Notes: generated by a model not told the origin, from the letters alone. DNA of 64,000 nt from Candidatus Magnetocorallium paracelense (GCA_029001845.1 JAREWP010000055.1:1-64000), one strand, 5' to 3'; positions 44,792-53,889 are shown, numbered from the stretch's first letter. Made by a program: numbers and translations.

Positions 44792-44912
44792 GACAATTTT
44801 CATGCTTTGTGGTGAACCGGAGGTTCATGGGCGTTTATCCCGAAAATAGACGAATGCTGCTTCTATACATTATTCATGCTTTGTAGTGACTCGGGGGAGC
44901 ATGGACTTAATT
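44792..44912. repeat. Covarying-hairpin repeat, two leading parts without hairpin
   Basis: TTTTCATGCTTTGTGGTGAACC to AAAATAGACGAATGCTGC, then TTCATGCTTTGTAGTGACTCGG to GGACTTAATTCCG. It ends 14 bases before the next gene and probably forms its 5' leader. Confidence 0.72.
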
Positions 44913-44925
44913 CCGTAGTGTTTAT

Positions 44926-46824
44926 ATGCAAAAAGAGATAAAAATTCAAGTCACCAGATTATCGATAATTGCGCTTCTTTTATTGTTTTACGCCTCCTTC
45001 CTTTACACGAAAATTGATTTTATTACCGACGACTTAGGCAGGCATATTACAAACGGCAGGATTGTATTAGAGGACAGAGGGGTTTTGTTTACAAATTTCT
45101 ACTCCTCTTCCAACTACGATTTTCGTTTTATCAACCATCATTGGCTGTCAGGCACGATTTTTTATGTTCTATATCTGGCAGGCGGTTTCAAGCTTATTGT
45201 ACTATTTAAAATTGTTATCATGTCCATTACTTTTCTGATCGTTTTTAATCTCTCTTTAAGGCGATCGTCGTTTTTTGTTGTGTCTGCACTGTCTGTCCCA
45301 TTCATAATTATACTCTCTCAAAGATCGGACGCCAGGCCGGAGATGTTTTCCTATCTCTTTATCGTTTTATTCCTCTATATATTGTTCGACTTCGAAAAAG
45401 GAGTTTCAAAGAAGATTTTTGTCCTGCCTCCTTTGCAACTTTTATGGGTGAACATACATATCTTTTTTTTTATGGGACCCTTTTTACTTTTGCTTTTCTT
45501 TATCCATAGTCTGATTCGAAAAAAGAGGGAGTCGGCAGTGATGTTGTTAAAGGCAGGTGGTTTGATGGCCGTCGTTTTGCCGATTAATCCCAATTTTATC
45601 GAAGGGGCGTTACACCCGCTCAACATTCTTGGAGAATATGGATATGAGGTAATTGAAAATGTTTCGCCATTTATCGTGAATAACCATATAGTAAGTATTT
45701 CGATAAAGACATACATAATAATGCTGCTCTTTTTTATTATTTCTTTCTTATTCGCCTTAAGACGGCAGAATTTCGTTACAACGACGCTTTCTCTTTTTGT
45801 TGTCCTTTCGAGTATTCTTATGCTTAGAAATCTGGCTCTCTTTGCTTTGATCGCATTGCCTTTTATGTGCGAAAATCTTTCCCTGCTGACTCCCCGAAAG
45901 AAGATCGTTTTCCTCTCCATCATGCTTTTGCCGCTTATCTTTGTTTTCCAAAAATCTCCCACAATAGTGAGAGAGTCCGGGGCAGGGATAAAAGATCAAT
46001 CACCGGGGGCTGCCCGGTTTTTCGAGGAAAACAAGATTTCGGGAAATGTCTTTAATAATTATGATATCGGCGGTTATATAATTTTTAACCACTTTCCCGG
46101 TGTCAGACCTTTTGTTGATAACAGGCCTGAAGCATATCCCTCTTATTTTTTTAAAGACACCTATATCCCAATGCAGAGAGACGATATGAAATGGCGCGCA
46201 ATGGTGGAAAAATTCGATTTTACATCCATATATTTCAGTTCCGGGGAAAATACGGATTTTGGAAGAGGTTTTATAAAGAGGCGTCTCAACGACAACGATT
46301 GGGGGCTTGTTTATGCTGACAGATTCGCCATGATTTTTGTCAGAAGAGACGCTTATCCGGAATTATTCGAAAGAAGGATCACTGTTGCAAATGCAGAGGA
46401 TACATTGTCCCGTCTTTTAAAGTCATCGGATATGCAGGATGTTTTGGCCGCTGCCGAACTGTCGGAACGCCTTGGAAGAGCAGATATCGCCGTAAAAACC
46501 TATGAGCATATTCTCTCTGTCGAACCTGACAATGTAAGAGCTCTTTTTTCGCTGGCTTCCGTTTTTTCGACAACCCGCTCTCGGGGGCTTTTAGAGAAAT
46601 CTGCAGAGTATTACAGCAAGGCAATATCTTCCGGATATGACATACCGATGATTTTCAATCTTATGGGGAAGGTTTATTTCGATCTGAATGAGTACGAAAA
46701 AGCAAAAAACGCATGGCTTTCGGCATTGATGAGAAATCCTTTTGACAGTACGGCAGGTAATTACTATAAGCAGTTTAAAAAGCTGGACAGAAAGCATAAT
46801 TTGACCGGGAGTAGAGGTGATTAA
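44926..46824 (+). CDS. GT-C membrane glycosyltransferase 10 with TPR tail
   Basis: 632 residues. FITDDLGRHITNGRIVLED supplies an Asp pair in the first loop, followed by INHHWLSGTIFYVLY. The periplasmic part has ARFFEENKISGNVFNNYDIG and PFVDNRPEAYP, a segment seen in other bacterial PMT-like proteins. About three TPR units close the protein. It overlaps the next gene by eight bases. No Shine-Dalgarno site is evident; a dispersed repeat abuts the start. Confidence 0.82.
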   Translation: MQKEIKIQVTRLSIIALLLLFYASFLYTKIDFITDDLGRHITNGRIVLEDRGVLFTNFYSSSNYDFRFINHHWLSGTIFYVLYLAGGFKLIVLFKIVIMSITFLIVFNLSLRRSSFFVVSALSVPFIIILSQRSDARPEMFSYLFIVLFLYILFDFEKGVSKKIFVLPPLQLLWVNIHIFFFMGPFLLLLFFIHSLIRKKRESAVMLLKAGGLMAVVLPINPNFIEGALHPLNILGEYGYEVIENVSPFIVNNHIVSISIKTYIIMLLFFIISFLFALRRQNFVTTTLSLFVVLSSILMLRNLALFALIALPFMCENLSLLTPRKKIVFLSIMLLPLIFVFQKSPTIVRESGAGIKDQSPGAARFFEENKISGNVFNNYDIGGYIIFNHFPGVRPFVDNRPEAYPSYFFKDTYIPMQRDDMKWRAMVEKFDFTSIYFSSGENTDFGRGFIKRRLNDNDWGLVYADRFAMIFVRRDAYPELFERRITVANAEDTLSRLLKSSDMQDVLAAAELSERLGRADIAVKTYEHILSVEPDNVRALFSLASVFSTTRSRGLLEKSAEYYSKAISSGYDIPMIFNLMGKVYFDLNEYEKAKNAWLSALMRNPFDSTAGNYYKQFKKLDRKHNLTGSRGD

Positions 46825-48616
46825 AAGAGAAACTTTGTTGGATTGCTTTGTTTTTATTGTAATAGGGGGAAGTTTTTTTTATCTCCTCTCTGCGACGTGG
46901 TTAAAGTGGGGAGATCTCGTTGTCGATACAGGGCGGGAATTATGGCTTCCGGCTCAATTGCTCAAGGGGAAGGTTTTATATAGAGACCTTTTTTATGAAT
47001 ACGGTCCTTTGCCCCCCTATGTTATCTCTCTTTTGTATAAAGTATTTGGTGTTCATATTAACACTATCGTTGGTTGCGGAATTGTATTAACGATTTTCAT
47101 AAGCCTGTATCTATATAAGCTTTCTCTCTGTTTTCTGGGCAAGTTGGAGTCCGGCCTGGTCGTTGTCACATTTCTTTTTGCCTTTGCCTTTGGATATTAT
47201 TTTTATGCAGGTATTTTTAATACAATCTTACCATATAGTTTTGCTTCTGTTTTTTTTCTTCTTTTCGCTATTACTGCCCTCTACTTTTTCGTTTTATTTA
47301 TAAAAAAAGGGGAAAGGTATTATCTCTTGCTCTGGGTGTTCTCTTGTACTGCAATGCTTTTATGCAGGATCGAGTTGTCTTTTTTATTATGGGGAGTTTT
47401 TTTAGTAGTTGCAATTATATTGGTTTTATTTAGAAGAGATTTGGGGGCAGGTCCGGCGGAGGTTACCCTTTTATTCCCTGTTTTAGCGGCCTTCCTGATT
47501 TATGCTCTCTTTTTAGTTTCCACCTCATCTTGGGAAGGATTTTATGAATCGACGATTCATCATATCCTTTCGGTGCAGAAAAATTCTTTTAATGATGCCG
47601 TTTCAGGTATGGACAATATTGGCGGAAACACTTTATTAATGGTGAAATCTTTGATTCTTCATCTGTTTTATATTTCCATAGCAGCAGGGGGAGTCATACT
47701 GACCGGACGTTTCAGGATAAACAGAGCAGGTCGGTTTTTTTGTTATCTCCTGACATTTTGCGCATTATCAGGGTTCTGGTTTCATGTCGGTTATAGTGGA
47801 GAAGATCATATTCAATACCGTCTTCTTCCGGTTATTATATTGTCAGGTGCAGTCAGTACAACTGTCGCTTTGTCAAAAAGAGTGGGGGACGATAAAAAGA
47901 ACATAACGCTTTTGTCTGTTTTTCTCGTTGCTCTGGTTTTACTATTACGCAATTTTTTTTATTCTTCGCCACACAGTGTTTATGGATTCTATTTACTGGC
48001 AGTACCACTAATGGTATATTATGTATTTTTATTAAGGCTTACCTCAGAAGCGTTTCGTTTCATTTCTCCGAATTTTTCGGCGTCTGCTTTTTCGGGTATA
48101 TTGATTGTTTTCTTTTTATTACTGATTATTCCTCATTGGAGAATATCTTCAAATCATTATAAACAGCGCATGGCGTCGATAGTTACCGAAAGAGGAACTC
48201 TTTTCTTCATGCACGATCTCAGAACCGTACGGCTTTTTGAAGCTATCGATTTTTTGTCAAAACATGTCAGGCCTGAAGAGAGCATGGTTGTGATTCCCGA
48301 GGGGGTTGGCGTCAATTTTTTTACCGGCCGTGAGAATCCGTGCGGTTACTACAACTTTACCCCGACTGTCGTCGATGTTATTGGAGAGGAGAAGATTGTT
48401 CATGAATTTAGTGAAAAGAGGCCGGACTATATTGTTATAGTTCAACGAAGGACAACAGAGTATGGTTATCCTTCATTTGGTGTCGATTATGGTAATAAAA
48501 TCAATGACTGGATTAAAGAAAAGTATGGCCTGAATAAGATTATAGGGAGTTATCCCTTTACCAGAGACGACGATTATGGAATTGCCGTTTATAAAAGAAG
48601 GCCGGAACGGCTTTGA
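46817..48616 (+). CDS. GT-C membrane glycosyltransferase 11
   Basis: 599 residues from a GTG start with GAGG just upstream inside the previous gene. VVDTGRELWLPAQLLKGKV and RDLFYEYGPLPPYVISLLYK match GT-C enzymes with a D..RE loop. About twelve helices. The periplasmic tail has SKHVRPEESMVVIPEG and RRTTEYGYPSFGVDYG, both common in this family. Translational coupling suggests it works with the TPR-bearing gene before it. Confidence 0.82.
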   Translation: MIKRETLLDCFVFIVIGGSFFYLLSATWLKWGDLVVDTGRELWLPAQLLKGKVLYRDLFYEYGPLPPYVISLLYKVFGVHINTIVGCGIVLTIFISLYLYKLSLCFLGKLESGLVVVTFLFAFAFGYYFYAGIFNTILPYSFASVFFLLFAITALYFFVLFIKKGERYYLLLWVFSCTAMLLCRIELSFLLWGVFLVVAIILVLFRRDLGAGPAEVTLLFPVLAAFLIYALFLVSTSSWEGFYESTIHHILSVQKNSFNDAVSGMDNIGGNTLLMVKSLILHLFYISIAAGGVILTGRFRINRAGRFFCYLLTFCALSGFWFHVGYSGEDHIQYRLLPVIILSGAVSTTVALSKRVGDDKKNITLLSVFLVALVLLLRNFFYSSPHSVYGFYLLAVPLMVYYVFLLRLTSEAFRFISPNFSASAFSGILIVFFLLLIIPHWRISSNHYKQRMASIVTERGTLFFMHDLRTVRLFEAIDFLSKHVRPEESMVVIPEGVGVNFFTGRENPCGYYNFTPTVVDVIGEEKIVHEFSEKRPDYIVIVQRRTTEYGYPSFGVDYGNKINDWIKEKYGLNKIIGSYPFTRDDDYGIAVYKRRPERL

Positions 48617-48671
48617 ACCATATATATATGTTTGCAGTAATCTTTGGTTTTAGGTCAGTTAAGAAAGAGTA

Positions 48672-50675
48672 ATGGATCGGTACAAAGAAAAGAGTGACAA
48701 GACGAGAAGGAAGTATAGGGTTTTAGCTGTTTTTTTTCTTATTATCCTGCCGTTGGCGGTGTTTTGGGAAGTGAGCGGGTTCGAGTTCCTTTCCTGGGAT
48801 GACGGGGCTAATATTTATGATAATCCTCGTTTCGATCCGGTCACATTAGATAGCATTCTGCTTTTCTGGAAACAGCCCTTTTTAAGTCTATATATACCGG
48901 TGACCTATACCCTGTGGTCTGTGCTTGCCTGGATTTCTCATTACTTTATCTTGCCGGGAGACAGTGAAAAGATAAGTCCTCTTCTTTTTCATATGGCAAA
49001 TCTGTATATTCATATACTCAATGGTATTATCGTTTTTTCCATTTTAAATATATTGAGAGCAAGGACTGAAGATAGTGCGGAAGTTACAGTCTGTACCTTT
49101 ACATATAAATTGGCTCCCTGCCTGGGGGCGTTGTTTTTTCTGGTCCATCCAATCCAGGTTGAAGCGGTTTGCTGGATTACTGGGATGAAAGATCTCCTGT
49201 GCGGTCTTTTTTCTTTATTCGCTGTCAGGCAATATCTTGTTTACGCCGGTTTGCACTCTTACACTGAAAGAAGGGGTACTGTGCGCACCGGGTCTTTTTA
49301 TTATTGTTCGGCATTATTTAGTTTTGTTTTAGCCCTGTTGTCAAAGCCGGGGGCGGTAGTCATCCCTATATTACTTTTTATACTGGATAAGTGGATTTTA
49401 AAAAGGTCCTTAAAGGAGATTATTCTTTCATTAACAATGTGGTTTGTTTTATGCCTGCCGGCAGTAATAATTACTAAGATATCTCAACCGAACTTTACTT
49501 TGGATTTTGTACCTCCTCTATTGGAAAGGCCATTTGTCGCCGGAGACGCTGTTGCGTTTTATCTCTGTAAATTGTTTTTACCCTTTCATTTGGGCCCGGA
49601 TTACGGTCGTTCTCCCGAATATCTCCTGACTCAATGGTGGGCCCGCCTTTCCTGGCTTTTTCCGGCGGGTGTTGCGTTTTTTCTGTTTTTTTTTAAAAAG
49701 TATCGCCATCTCCTGGTCTCTTTCTGGATATTTACTGTCGGCATTCTTCCTGTGCTTGGCTTTGTGCCTTTCGGATTTCAAAATTTTTCGACTGTAGCAG
49801 ATCGTTATCTCTATTTATCGATGCTCGGGCCGGCAATAGCCATTTCGAGAGGTACGGCACGAAGCGCCGGAAAGAATGTTTTTATCCTTTTCATAGTCGT
49901 TATTTCAATAATGGGGTTTGTCAGCCGAAATCAGGCAGAGTACTGGCGAAGCTCATTTGCTCTTTTCAAGCATGCCGTTGTCGTGAATCCCGACAGCCCC
50001 GTGGCTTATAATAATGTAGGTTTTGCTTTGTATGAGCAGGGCAAATCTGATGAGGCGCTTTCCTATTATCTAAAAGCCCTGGAGCTCGATCCCGGTTATG
50101 CAGATGTCTGTTATAATCTCGGAGTGCTATATATGGATAATGGCTTACTCGATAAAGCCATTGTCTATTACAGGAAGTCTATTGTGTTGAAAGAGGACTT
50201 TACCGAGGCATTTAACAATATAGGTGCGACCTTGGCCAGGCAGGGCGCTTTTGAAGAGGCGATTTCATACTATCGCAAAGCTATTCTTATTGAACCGGAT
50301 TTTGCAAATGCTCATTTTAATCTGGGCTATGCTCTCTCAAAGAGAGGGCGGGCCGAAGAGGCGGTCGTTCATTATTCTGCGGCGATTCGTTATAATCCGG
50401 GATATGGTGACGCCTACAATAATCTTGGCATTATTTTAGTCTCCCGCGGCATGCTCGATGAGGCTGTTTTGAATTATACAAAAGCAATTAGTATCGACCC
50501 CTCTTATACCAGGGCCTATAATAATCTGGCGAATGCGTTGATGAAACTGGGGAGGCGCAAGGAGGCGATAAAGCACTATCGGGAAGCACTTCGTTTGGAC
50601 CCCGATAACAACGCCATCAGGAACAATCTGGAAATCGCTCTTCGAAATTACGGAAAGAATACTTCCATTAAATAA
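48672..50675 (+). CDS. GT-C membrane glycosyltransferase 12 with long TPR tail (TMTC-like)
   Basis: 667 residues. FLSWDDGANIYDNPRFDP and FLVHPIQVEAVCWITGMKD define the TMTC-like membrane half. About six TPR units fill 440-660 (e.g. YNNVGFALYEQGKSDEALSY and YNNLGIILVSRGMLDEAVLN), close to the O-GlcNAc-transferase type. It is the last glycosyltransferase before the secreted protein gene and the longest of the set. Confidence 0.86.
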   Translation: MDRYKEKSDKTRRKYRVLAVFFLIILPLAVFWEVSGFEFLSWDDGANIYDNPRFDPVTLDSILLFWKQPFLSLYIPVTYTLWSVLAWISHYFILPGDSEKISPLLFHMANLYIHILNGIIVFSILNILRARTEDSAEVTVCTFTYKLAPCLGALFFLVHPIQVEAVCWITGMKDLLCGLFSLFAVRQYLVYAGLHSYTERRGTVRTGSFYYCSALFSFVLALLSKPGAVVIPILLFILDKWILKRSLKEIILSLTMWFVLCLPAVIITKISQPNFTLDFVPPLLERPFVAGDAVAFYLCKLFLPFHLGPDYGRSPEYLLTQWWARLSWLFPAGVAFFLFFFKKYRHLLVSFWIFTVGILPVLGFVPFGFQNFSTVADRYLYLSMLGPAIAISRGTARSAGKNVFILFIVVISIMGFVSRNQAEYWRSSFALFKHAVVVNPDSPVAYNNVGFALYEQGKSDEALSYYLKALELDPGYADVCYNLGVLYMDNGLLDKAIVYYRKSIVLKEDFTEAFNNIGATLARQGAFEEAISYYRKAILIEPDFANAHFNLGYALSKRGRAEEAVVHYSAAIRYNPGYGDAYNNLGIILVSRGMLDEAVLNYTKAISIDPSYTRAYNNLANALMKLGRRKEAIKHYREALRLDPDNNAIRNNLEIALRNYGKNTSIK

Positions 50676-51048
50676 TGTCAGCAATGTATCTCAAAGCACA
50701 TACTTTCGTACAACAGCTGTTGTAAGATAGACACATGACGGTTGGAAAAACTCATGTCAGATAAGGATGTTCTTTATATGACTGATGCCGGCATGTTAGT
50801 TGCATATATATACTGGTCAGGTTGGCCGAAAATAACAGTTTCACAACCTTATACGAAGTGGATTTTCAATGCTTTTGATCAATTATCGACAGGCTGTTCA
50901 GGCGCCTGATAAATTAAAGAAAGGAGGAGGAAGAGGGAACGCCGACACTGAACTCTGTTGTGATATTAATACAATAAATGTATTTTTTTTGCCACAATCG
51001 GAGAGCTGAGTAATTAGAAAATAATAATAATAATTTCCCTGACGATGC
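50676..51048. other. Intergenic region ahead of the secreted protein promoter
   Basis: No gene seen. ACAACAGCTGTTGTA at about 50710 is a palindrome. CGCCGACACTGAACTCTGTT near 50941 resembles one end of the element at 427-600. The stretch probably separates the glycosyltransferase mRNA from the strong promoter at 51049. Confidence 0.35.
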
Positions 51049-51077
51049 TTGACAAAAACAAATCTTTCAATTATAAT
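51049..51077 (+). promoter_or_regulatory. Consensus sigma-70 promoter
   Basis: TTGACA (51049-51054) and TATAAT (51072-51077) are both perfect, with a 17-base spacer. This is the strongest promoter match I found in the window. Start of transcription near 51084 gives a leader of about 230 bases before the secreted protein ATG. Confidence 0.85.
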
Positions 51078-51083
51078 ACTCAC

Positions 51084-51313
51084 AAATTTCATATTTTATG
51101 GCCGGCTGGTTACATAGTTTAAAAAACATACCTAATAAAATGAGGATTAATATGTATAAATACCCAGCCATCATAGCACATAATATAAAAGGGGGTGAGA
51201 GGCACAAAGATATACGGTGAATATATCCTGCATTCGGATGTTAAATCCGAAAACGAGCACTTTACTCTATTAAATTAAGTGTTTTTTTATTTAAACTGAA
51301 AGAAAAGGAGGTT
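51084..51313 (+). promoter_or_regulatory. Long 5' leader with a possible 40-codon upstream ORF
   Basis: An ORF from ATG 51098 (MAGWLHSLKNIPNKMR...) has in-frame ATGs at 51140 and 51152, the last after a GAGG, and stops at 51220. A hairpin TTCGGAT/ATCCGAA (about 51235-51252) and a poly-T stretch near 51283 follow. No known riboswitch was recognised. Long leaders are common on abundant surface-protein mRNAs. Confidence 0.4.
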
Positions 51314-52966
51314 TTGATGAGTAAGTATTTTAAGTTATTTTTCTTCGTGACATTAATTGCCGTTCTTACTGCGGGAACCGCAGGAGCGGCCTCTGTCAAG
51401 GTTTATGCCGGCGGTAGCGATACATCAAGTGGTGTAAGCACCTATTTACTGGCAAACGAGGCTTATAAGAGCGGTTCTTCCATTGGCGTTTCTGACAATT
51501 CCAGCACAATTCACCCTCTGGCAATGGTTACTCCCAACGCCAATAACCCTCAGTCATTGAAATTCTGCTTTGCAGACAGCAAAGGCGGTTTTGAAAATGC
51601 ATCAACCGGGTATACCTATTATATGGCGGTATGGAAAGACACAACGGGAACAACAAGCGCAGAATACACTGCCGACAACACGGTAGAGACAGGCGAGCTT
51701 CTTCCGGTTGTAAGCAGCGCAACAACTAACCTTCCTGTTGGAGTATCGTCCGTATCGAGCGGTTGTATTAATTTCGATACCGGGTCGGGTAAATCCCTTC
51801 AGTACAATCTGACAGGTCAAATTTCCGGAGGAAGCCTGTCGAACATTACTACATCCGATAAAGTTATTGTAATGCACATTACAGGCGATACCTCTACCGG
51901 TGCAACCATAGGACTGCCGAGCACTTTATTTACTACCGCAAACGTAGGTTTTAACTGGTATGTGGCATCCGGCCAGACTTCGAGCGATGTGCTTACAATG
52001 CAGATAATCGAGAACAGCTCTCAGACCTACACATCGACTTTTGCCGAGTTTATGAATCAGTATGTAGCCGGTGTTAAGCCTCTGGCTGACGCTAAAATCG
52101 ACGTAGACGCCAGCAGAATGAAGTTTACAAACAATGCGACAACCGATACCGTAACAGTCACGATCGCTGACAGAAACGGTCTTGCCACTACCGGCACGCC
52201 TTGGTATGACGGTTCAAGCTACCTGGACAGATTTCTTCTGACAACGTCACAGAATGCCGGCTCCGTTTCGGATGTAATAGTTGACCTCGAAGCCTCCAAT
52301 CAGGCGGTTTCCAAGATGATGAGCGGTTCGACAACTCTTACATATGATTCTTCAAACAGCAGATGGCGTATAACAAGTGACGTTTCAGTGGGTGGCAGTG
52401 CATCGGATATCTCCTTTACTGCAACTGTAGATACCACAAACGTTATTGACACAAGAAGCTTTATGGCCACCGTAAATTCCAGCGCAGCAGCCGGCTATAC
52501 TTCATACAGCTATCTGTCGAGCGGGTCTGCAGGTTCATGGACAATAAACGCTTACCAGGGAATTATTCCTTACATTCTAACACTGGACGGCTACGAGACT
52601 TTCTGTATGGTAGCTAATAATTCCGGCGGAACAGTTGATGTTATACTTGACCTCATCGGTTCCGAGGGCACGGTTTCAGGACTCACCAATCTTGATCTCG
52701 GTGAGATCGCTGACGATAAGCTTGCTTACGTTCAGTTCGACGGAACAGATATTACCCTTATGAACGGCACCACTGCCGGTACAGCAGTCGACATATCGGG
52801 CATGGGTAGTGACGCAGTAAGGTATGCAGGTAAAGTTACCGTTACAGGCGACCAGGATAACATCTGGACGTCATGTATACAGAAGCAGGGTACTACTTCA
52901 GTTGATAAGAGAATCGTACCTGTTTTAACTAACAGAACAAGCACCGGCGTTGACTGGGGTAACTAA
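51314..52966 (+). CDS. Secreted Ser/Thr/Gly-rich surface protein, S-layer candidate
   Basis: 550 residues. A Sec signal peptide (KYFKLFFFVTLIAVLTAGTAG, cut near AGA/ASV) is followed by a mature chain rich in Ser, Thr, Gly, Asn and Val and poor in Lys and Arg, with four Cys. Alternating beta-type stretches (TDTVTVTIADRNG, DISFTATVDTTNV) suggest immunoglobulin-like folds. No SLH, TAT or anchor motif is visible, and I recognise no family. Strong signals (consensus promoter, AAAGGAGG eight bases before ATG, perfect terminator) point to high expression. The twelve glycosyltransferases next door could modify its many Ser/Thr. The S-layer role is inferred. Confidence 0.75.
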   Translation: MMSKYFKLFFFVTLIAVLTAGTAGAASVKVYAGGSDTSSGVSTYLLANEAYKSGSSIGVSDNSSTIHPLAMVTPNANNPQSLKFCFADSKGGFENASTGYTYYMAVWKDTTGTTSAEYTADNTVETGELLPVVSSATTNLPVGVSSVSSGCINFDTGSGKSLQYNLTGQISGGSLSNITTSDKVIVMHITGDTSTGATIGLPSTLFTTANVGFNWYVASGQTSSDVLTMQIIENSSQTYTSTFAEFMNQYVAGVKPLADAKIDVDASRMKFTNNATTDTVTVTIADRNGLATTGTPWYDGSSYLDRFLLTTSQNAGSVSDVIVDLEASNQAVSKMMSGSTTLTYDSSNSRWRITSDVSVGGSASDISFTATVDTTNVIDTRSFMATVNSSAAAGYTSYSYLSSGSAGSWTINAYQGIIPYILTLDGYETFCMVANNSGGTVDVILDLIGSEGTVSGLTNLDLGEIADDKLAYVQFDGTDITLMNGTTAGTAVDISGMGSDAVRYAGKVTVTGDQDNIWTSCIQKQGTTSVDKRIVPVLTNRTSTGVDWGN

Positions 52967-53005
52967 AAGTTAGTAACCTGTTAAATCGCTAACTTAATCA
53001 ATAAT

Positions 53006-53043
53006 AAAGAAAGGCGGGTTTCTTACCCGCCTTTCTTTTTTCT
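53006..53043. terminator. Strong rho-independent terminator, probably bidirectional
   Basis: AAAGAAAGGCGGGT and ACCCGCCTTTCTTT form a perfect 14-bp stem with a five-base loop, then TTTTC on the plus strand. The minus strand also has T-rich sequence after the stem, serving the leftward DUF4912 gene. Confidence 0.92.
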
Positions 53044-53107
53044 GTTGATATTAGTTTTTTTATGTCTCGCAGCTTTTCAGGCGAAATGCTTAATTTGACA
53101 TTATCCG

Positions 53108-53662
53108 TTACCGGTACCCAACACTCCCTGATACTCCTCTCTTTCTATTTAGAACTCTATCTTTAATCGATTTTTCCATAGCAATACTCTCAATGTCGGA
53201 AGATTTATCGTTTTTTGTCAACCACAACTCCCGATCTTGTGTTACCAAACTTGCTTTACCGTGGCGGATTTGTTTTTTTTCTGTCTCAATAAACGATAAA
53301 AGGGGCTTATTGTTTAAAATATCCGTCAGCACAGCCTTTAAGGGTATAAAGTCGGTATGGTATTCAATATACCGGGTTCCTGTTTTTTTTGTTACTTGAA
53401 AAGATTGTATCTCTCTCTCATTTTTACCGTCCGTAATTGAAACTCTTATTGCCAGGTTTCCTGAATCGATAGCAATCTTCTCCGTTTCCAGCAGTGAGTC
53501 TGTGATTTCCCAGTAAATAAATAATCTCTTCTTGTTTACATGAAGTGCTATAATTTTGTCTACGTTATATCCTTCAGGTAGTTTATATTCCTCGGGCAGG
53601 ATGTATTTTTTGAAGGGGCAGCTCTCCTGCCAACTCTTTCGCATCTCTTTTCTTTGTAACAT
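53108..53662 (-). CDS. DUF4912-domain protein
   Basis: 184 residues. VDKIIALHVNKKRLFIYWEI is the conserved opening of DUF4912 (often L..RDP..L..YWE). It runs into a beta-rich domain (NLAIRVSITDG and TGTRYIEYHTDFI) and a basic tail. Members frequently lie beside glycogen or maltodextrin enzymes, as here with glycogen synthase 280 bases away on the other strand. Function is unknown; a carbohydrate-binding or regulatory role is likely. The ATG at 53644 (MRKSW) is an alternative start. Confidence 0.78.
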   Translation of the reverse strand: MLQRKEMRKSWQESCPFKKYILPEEYKLPEGYNVDKIIALHVNKKRLFIYWEITDSLLETEKIAIDSGNLAIRVSITDGKNEREIQSFQVTKKTGTRYIEYHTDFIPLKAVLTDILNNKPLLSFIETEKKQIRHGKASLVTQDRELWLTKNDKSSDIESIAMEKSIKDRVLNRKRGVSGSVGYR

Positions 53663-53866
53663 AGGGCGCTTCTCTTTTTTTTACTGTTAAATATAGACTT
53701 CTTTTTTATGTTTACTAAGGTTAAAGAACTTGGTAACTTTTTTTATTATATCAGAAATCATAGAATGTTTTTTTTTGGCTATTTGTGTTAAATTAGATGC
53801 TAATCGAGACAGTTGCCGAATGTTTTAACTTGAAAATAAAACCTAGCTGTCATCTGTCGTGCATAC

Positions 53867-53889
53867 GCTAAGCATTATCAATGCTTAGC
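53867..53889. promoter_or_regulatory. Perfect 10-bp inverted repeat upstream of glgA
   Basis: GCTAAGCATT and AATGCTTAGC flank ATC, 54 bases before the ATG. There is no T-run, so it reads as an operator or leader hairpin rather than a terminator. Confidence 0.45.

Noticed and set aside
18315-44912. CRISPR array
   Set aside because: The repeated units are 150-160 bases long and head-to-tail only in twos, with no short regular spacers and no cas genes.
18315-44912. Retron or diversity-generating element
   Set aside because: The hairpins suggested a copied RNA, but no reverse transcriptase or template/variable repeat pair is in the window.
51084-51313. Known riboswitch in the leader
   Set aside because: No conserved c-di-GMP, cobalamin, SAM or similar core was recognised.
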